Shown one piece after another: positions 6,495-9,207 of a DNA stretch of 9,207 nucleotides. Source of the DNA: Candidatus Cloacimonadota bacterium (lineage in GTDB: Bacteria; Cloacimonadota; Cloacimonadia; Cloacimonadales; TCS61). The translations under genes and the position numbers were made by a program. Position 1 is the first letter of the stretch; every line of letters begins with the position of its first letter. The notes beneath the pieces are model-generated. The model had not been told where the DNA came from, did no database searches, and worked only from the letters and a program-made list of their open reading frames with translations. Where the stretch lies: positions 1 through 9,207 of the forward strand of contig DAOVQH010000078.1 in NCBI GenBank assembly GCA_030628755.1. Reading direction: 5' to 3'.

Positions 6495-7274
6495 ATGAGA
6501 ATTCTTTTAACAAATGATGATGGAATCGATGCAAATGGCATTAATATTCTGGCAAAGGAACTTGAGAAAAACGGACATGAAGTTATTATAGTAGCACCGG
6601 ATAAGGAACAAAGCGCATCTTCACATTCGATAACCCTGCACCAACCTCTTAGAATTTTACATAGAAGTGAAAACAGGTTTGCTGTAACAGGTAGTCCTGC
6701 TGATTGCATTATCCTGGCAGAGAAAGTGGTTCTAAAAAAACCTGTTGATCTGGTTATTTCTGGTATCAACAATGGACGGAATATGGGTGAAGATATTCTT
6801 TATTCCGGTACGGTTGCAGCAGCATTGGAAGCTATGTTCCTTGGATTTAAAGCTATATCTTTATCTCTTGCTTCATATGTAAACCAGAAATTTGGAACTG
6901 CTGCCTATTTCATAAATAAAATGCTACAAAACGGCATTCACAAGCTAATTGAAGAAAATGAAGTTTTTAATATTAATGTACCAAATGTCGATATATCTGA
7001 GATAAAAGGTATCAAAATAACTCAAGTTGGTCATCGCAAATACCAGGATTTTGTGAAAGAACAAACCGATCCCAGGGGAAGAAAAATTTACTGGATTGGA
7101 GGAGCGAAACCCTTGTGGTCTAAAGAAGGAAATACTGATTTTAAAGCAGTTTCACAGAATTATATTTCAATCACTCCCATTTCACCGGATTTCAATAAAA
7201 GAGATTCCTATGAAAAAATGAAAAACTGGATTAATAAATTTAGCCACGAAGAGCACGAAGAAACACTAAGTTAA
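6495..7274 (+). CDS. surE: 5'/3'-nucleotidase SurE
   Basis: This 259-aa protein is a SurE-family metal-dependent phosphatase that removes phosphate from nucleoside 5'- and 3'-monophosphates in the cytoplasm; in E. coli it supports stationary-phase survival. The N-terminus MRILLTNDDGIDANGI is canonical, with metal ligands D8 and D9, then S40 in KEQSASSHSITL and N92 in SGINNGRNMGEDILYSGTVAAALE (89-112). VTGSPADCI (64-72) and FNINVP (158-163) are further family landmarks. The length is within the family range. The start at ATG 6495 gives exactly the conserved N-terminus. The last residues (SHEEHEETLS) and the stop codon come from dispersed repeat copy B, so the native C-terminus has probably been replaced. 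pcm follows after two repeat copies, an order also known from E. coli. Confidence 0.95.
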   Translation: MRILLTNDDGIDANGINILAKELEKNGHEVIIVAPDKEQSASSHSITLHQPLRILHRSENRFAVTGSPADCIILAEKVVLKKPVDLVISGINNGRNMGEDILYSGTVAAALEAMFLGFKAISLSLASYVNQKFGTAAYFINKMLQNGIHKLIEENEVFNINVPNVDISEIKGIKITQVGHRKYQDFVKEQTDPRGRKIYWIGGAKPLWSKEGNTDFKAVSQNYISITPISPDFNKRDSYEKMKNWINKFSHEEHEETLS

Positions 7275-7330
7275 AATATTTTGGTTTTTTTTCTGAAAAA
7301 GTGATATCCGTTTAATCTGTGAGCAAAAAA
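7240..7330 (+). repeat. Dispersed element copy B, overlapping the surE 3' end
   Basis: It starts TTAGCCACGAAGAGCACGAAG and ends ATATCCGTTTAATCTGTGAGC, matching copies A and C at both ends. The first 35 bp are the end of surE: read in its frame they give SHEEHEETLS and TAA. The middle is T-rich and variable. Confidence 0.75.
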
Positions 7331-7340
7331 TTAAATGAAT

Positions 7341-7440
7341 TCAGCCACGAAGAACGCTAAGATACACTAAGTTAAAAAGTTTTATAAATTTTTTAATGAA
7401 ACTTTAATATCCGTTTTATCTGTGTTTATCCGTGAGCTAA
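7341..7440 (+). repeat. Dispersed element copy C, upstream of pcm
   Basis: It starts TCAGCCACGAAGAACGCTAAG and ends with ATCTGTGTTTATCCGTGAGC. It lies 10 bp after copy B in the same orientation, and its right end abuts the ribosome binding site of pcm. With copy B it fills nearly the whole gap between surE and pcm. Confidence 0.8.
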
Positions 7441-7451
7441 AAAGGTGAAAA

Positions 7452-8105
7452 ATGAGATTTGATGATCAAAGAAAAAGAATGGTAAAACACCAGATAGCTG
7501 CAAGAGGAATTTCCTCTAAGAGGATCCTCGAAGTTTTTTTGAAAGTACCCCGTCACCAATTTGTACCTTTAACACTCAGTCATTTAGCTTATAATGATTG
7601 CCCTTTAAGCATAGGTCAGGGACAGACAATATCCCAGCCATATATTGTTGCCTTAATGATGGATTTAATCGATATTCAACCTACAGATAGAGTACTTGAA
7701 ATAGGAACAGGTTCCGGTTATCAAACTGCTCTCATAGCCGAAATAGCGAAGGAAGTTTACACAGTGGAAAGGATAAGTGGTCTATTAAGACATGCTGAAA
7801 ATTTGTTAAATAATATGGGTTATAGAAATGTTTATTATAAAATTGGAGATGGCACAAAAGGTTGGGAATATGGTTCTCCTACATGTAAAGAATTTGAAAA
7901 GATCATTGTTTCAGCAGCAGCTCCAGAGATACCTGAAAGCTTAATCAGTCAATTAGCAGTAGATGGTTTGATGATAATTCCTGCAGGGAACAGGTTCTAC
8001 CAGGAACTGATAGTTATTGAGAAAAAAGAAGATAATATTATTCATACAAATCACGGTGGATGTGCTTTTGTTCCTCTGATCGGTGAAGAAGGATGGCAGG
8101 AATGA
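7452..8105 (+). CDS. pcm: Protein-L-isoaspartate(D-aspartate) O-methyltransferase
   Basis: This 217-aa cytosolic enzyme uses S-adenosylmethionine to methylate abnormal L-isoaspartyl residues, starting their repair to aspartate. The family motif GQGQTISQPYIVALM (55-69) carries the active-site serine S61. The SAM-binding motif VLEIGTGSGYQTALIA (81-96) and the acidic loop YTVER (103-107) follow. Later landmarks are IVSAAAPEIPESL (152-164) and GLMIIPAGN (172-180). Length matches bacterial PCMT (about 205-220). The ATG has AAGGTGA a few nt upstream, directly after repeat copy C. The gene stop overlaps the start of the next gene, so the two are probably co-translated. The surE-pcm neighbourhood, as in E. 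coli, supports a damage-repair unit. Confidence 0.96.
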   Translation: MRFDDQRKRMVKHQIAARGISSKRILEVFLKVPRHQFVPLTLSHLAYNDCPLSIGQGQTISQPYIVALMMDLIDIQPTDRVLEIGTGSGYQTALIAEIAKEVYTVERISGLLRHAENLLNNMGYRNVYYKIGDGTKGWEYGSPTCKEFEKIIVSAAAPEIPESLISQLAVDGLMIIPAGNRFYQELIVIEKKEDNIIHTNHGGCAFVPLIGEEGWQE

Positions 8106-8743
8106 AAAGAACTGTTATTATCCTTTTGCTATTAGTAATTGCCATTTCGCTCTTTGCAAACGAAACATTCAGAGAAAGATTAAAAAGTAAAATAGATAAG
8201 ATAAATGTATCATCGGAAGTAAAAGTATTTTTAATCTCGATGATACCGATTTTTGAATTAAGAGGAGCAATTCCTTTAGGAATTTTAGCATATAAACTTC
8301 CTATCTGGAAAGTATTTCCCATTGCAATTGCAGGTAATATGGTGCCAATATTTTTCATCCTGCTCTTTTTTGATTTTGTTACGAAACTTTTTTTTAAAGT
8401 TCCTTTCCTGAAAAAAATTTTGGAAACAATTTTCCGCAGAACCCGCAGTAAAAGTGCTGTTATTGAAAAATATGAAGAGATCGGTCTTATGTTCTTTGTT
8501 GCTATTCCCCTGCCAATTACCGGTGCCTGGACTGGCTCATTGGCTGCCTATCTTTTTGGTCTTAGTTTTTGGAAATCGATTTTGTTCATTTTCTTTGGTG
8601 TTCTTATCGCAGGTGTTGTGGTAAGCTTCCTGACTTCGCTTAAATGGCTCGGTGCAATAATTGCTGCTGTTGCATTGATATATGTGATTATCAGTAATTA
8701 TGTAAGAAAAGAGAAGAACAAAAGAAAAATTACTCTTTCCTAA
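8102..8743 (+). CDS. COG2426-type small multidrug export membrane protein
   Basis: This 213-aa integral membrane protein matches my memory of the Sm_multidrug_ex family (Pfam PF06695/COG2426), whose name is historic and whose transport role is poorly proven. The hallmark is the stretch SMIPIFELRGAIPLGILAY (46-64), followed by GNMVPIFFILLFF (78-90), a charged cytoplasmic loop (about 103-125) and AIPLPITGAWTGSLAAYLFGL (134-154). Hydrophobic helices are seen near 3-19, 69-93, 127-152, 158-180 and 182-200, and the tail is lysine/arginine rich. I prefer the ATG at 8102: it overlaps the pcm stop as ATGA, has GAAGGA 8 nt upstream and gives a clean MKR plus hydrophobic start. An ATG at 8093 would add MAG and is possible. 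The stop codon lies inside an inverted repeat. Confidence 0.85.
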   Translation: MKRTVIILLLLVIAISLFANETFRERLKSKIDKINVSSEVKVFLISMIPIFELRGAIPLGILAYKLPIWKVFPIAIAGNMVPIFFILLFFDFVTKLFFKVPFLKKILETIFRRTRSKSAVIEKYEEIGLMFFVAIPLPITGAWTGSLAAYLFGLSFWKSILFIFFGVLIAGVVVSFLTSLKWLGAIIAAVALIYVIISNYVRKEKNKRKITLS

Positions 8744-8779
8744 GCTTCCATCGGAGGCCGGACACTGTCTGCTTGGGAA
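8737..8779. repeat. Inverted repeat containing the stop codon of the membrane protein gene
   Basis: TTCCTAAGC (8737-8745) pairs with GCTTGGGAA (8771-8779), nine pairs with one G-T. The TAA stop (8741-8743) is within the left arm. A smaller GACA/TGTC pair lies inside. It may act as the 3' end of the transcript, but no T-run follows. Confidence 0.55.
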
Positions 8780-8790
8780 ATGGATAACCC

Positions 8791-8808
8791 GCGAAGTTTC
8801 TACTTCGC
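8791..8808. repeat. Hairpin GCGAAGT/ACTTCGC
   Basis: A perfect 7-bp stem (8791-8797 with 8802-8808) closes a TTCT tetraloop. It is followed by the 12-bp palindrome CAGAAGCTTCTG at 8821-8832. Both look like pieces of REP-type sequence. Confidence 0.6.
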
Positions 8809-8849
8809 ATCAAGAGGAAGCAGAAGCTTCTGAAGTTAGTGCATTCCGA

Positions 8850-8873
8850 CCCTCTCTTTGAAAAAAGAGAGGG
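8850..8873. repeat. Stable hairpin with GAAA tetraloop
   Basis: CCCTCTCTTT (8850-8859) and AAAGAGAGGG (8864-8873) form a perfect 10-bp stem around GAAA, a very stable RNA loop. No T-run follows on either strand, so it fits a repeat or an mRNA 3'-end stabiliser better than a classic terminator. Confidence 0.65.
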
Positions 8874-8900
8874 AGAATAAGAGAAACAAGGAAAACTGTC

Positions 8901-8943
8901 ATTCCCGCAAAGCTTGTCCTCAACTTGATTGGGGAGCGGGAAT
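8901..8943. repeat. ATTCCCGC...GCGGGAAT inverted repeat
   Basis: ATTCCCGC (8901-8908) and GCGGGAAT (8936-8943) are perfect inverted arms. Inside, CCTCAA and TTGGGG can pair around CTTGA. The phrase GTCATTCCCGC...GCGGGAATC is, from memory, a common dispersed bacterial repeat. Confidence 0.65.
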
Positions 8944-8990
8944 CTATTCCCATCTGTTACAAAGAAGGATTAAGGGAGTTGAAAATATTG

Positions 8991-9015
8991 AATCTTAGTG
9001 CTCTTCGCGGCTACC
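8991..9015 (-). repeat. Half copy D of the AGCCACGAAG element, inverted
   Basis: The minus strand reads GGTAGCCGCGAAGAGCACTAAG, matching the left end of copies A-C with a few changes. The ATCCGTGAGC end is not found in the preceding 120 bp, so the copy is partial. It ends 6 bp before the ribosome binding site of the amidohydrolase gene. Confidence 0.65.
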
Positions 9016-9028
9016 AAAAAAAGGAATT

Positions 9029-9207
9029 ATGAAATTACTTTATAACGCAAAATTCTATTCAATGCGAAAAGAAGAAAAATTCTTTTCCGCACTTTTAATT
9101 GATAAAGGAAAAATCAAAGAAATTTTCAAAAACATTCCGGATTTAAAAAATGTAGAGAAAATCGATTTAAAAGAATCATTTGTTTATCCTGGATTTATCG
9201 ATACTCA
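9029..9207 (+). CDS. Amidohydrolase family protein (5' part only)
   Basis: Only the first 59 codons are present; the gene continues past the right edge. The protein starts MKLLYNAKFYSMRKEEKFFSALLIDKGKIKEI and reaches FVYPGFIDT at residues 51-59. This is the usual opening of metal-dependent amidohydrolases of the YtcJ/imidazolonepropionase/dihydroorotase superfamily: a small beta-sandwich strand, a DKGKI turn, then PGFIDTHxH, whose histidines would bind the metal but lie beyond the window. The substrate cannot be told. The ATG at 9029 has AAGGA only 3 nt upstream, a short spacing. There is no signal peptide, so it is likely cytosolic. A half repeat copy sits just before the ribosome binding site. 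Confidence 0.75.
   Translation, partial: MKLLYNAKFYSMRKEEKFFSALLIDKGKIKEIFKNIPDLKNVEKIDLKESFVYPGFIDT

Larger units (their letters stand above)
8744..9028. other. Repeat-filled gap before the amidohydrolase gene
   Basis: No gene is seen in these 285 bp. They hold a chain of separate hairpins: 8737-8779, 8791-8808, 8821-8832, 8850-8873 and 8901-8943, then an inverted half copy of the surE-region element at 8991-9015. Base composition is more GC-rich than the neighbouring genes. None of the hairpins is followed by a clear T-run. Confidence 0.6.

Noticed and set aside
6094..7440. CRISPR array
   Set aside because: The three repeats are far apart, have variable middles and flank genes; there are no regular spacers and no cas genes.
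8850..8873. Rho-independent terminator of the pcm operon
   Set aside because: The stem is strong but no T-run follows on either strand, and it sits more than 100 bp after the stop among other repeats.

Overview
The window is AT-rich bacterial DNA. It encodes a large exported protein ending in a Por-secretion/FlgD-like tail (NYPNPFNPTTNI), a lipoprotein transporter component, and has dense families of short palindromic and dispersed repeats between and inside genes. This combination suggests the Fibrobacteres-Chlorobi-Bacteroidetes superphylum or a related candidate phylum. Candidatus Cloacimonadota is my best guess, from style rather than from a marker gene.

Layout. The left part (1-5593) is read on the minus strand. 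In transcription order it holds a small secreted protein of unknown function (149 aa), a 772-aa secreted protein with about ten Asp-box (BNR-like) repeats and a C-terminal sorting tail, an ornithine aminotransferase (rocD), and a NitT/TauT-type ABC transporter (substrate-binding lipoprotein, then a permease cut by the window edge). Strong hairpins lie between the two secreted-protein genes and between rocD and the transporter, so each downstream gene probably depends on partial read-through or on a promoter I cannot see.

A divergent region of about 900 bp (5594-6494) contains no convincing gene. It holds several hairpins, a low-complexity repeat and a nested repeat element. The right part (6495-9207) is on the plus strand: surE (5'-nucleotidase), pcm (protein-L-isoaspartate methyltransferase), a small COG2426-type membrane protein overlapping pcm, and after a repeat-rich gap the start of an amidohydrolase. 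surE and pcm are also neighbours in E. coli and both serve damage repair or stationary-phase survival, so this looks like a conserved maintenance cluster.

The most notable feature is the repeats. An AGCCACGAAG...ATCCGTGAGC element occurs three times around surE and pcm, with a half copy before the amidohydrolase. One copy supplies the last residues and stop codon of surE. A perfect 16-bp palindrome (TCCGGCAGCTGCCGGA) occurs both in the intergenic element and in frame inside the sorting domain of the 772-aa protein. That same domain carries a second hairpin and a 39-bp in-frame insertion flanked by a 6-bp direct repeat. I see no defence system, CRISPR array, tRNA, rRNA or insertion sequence.
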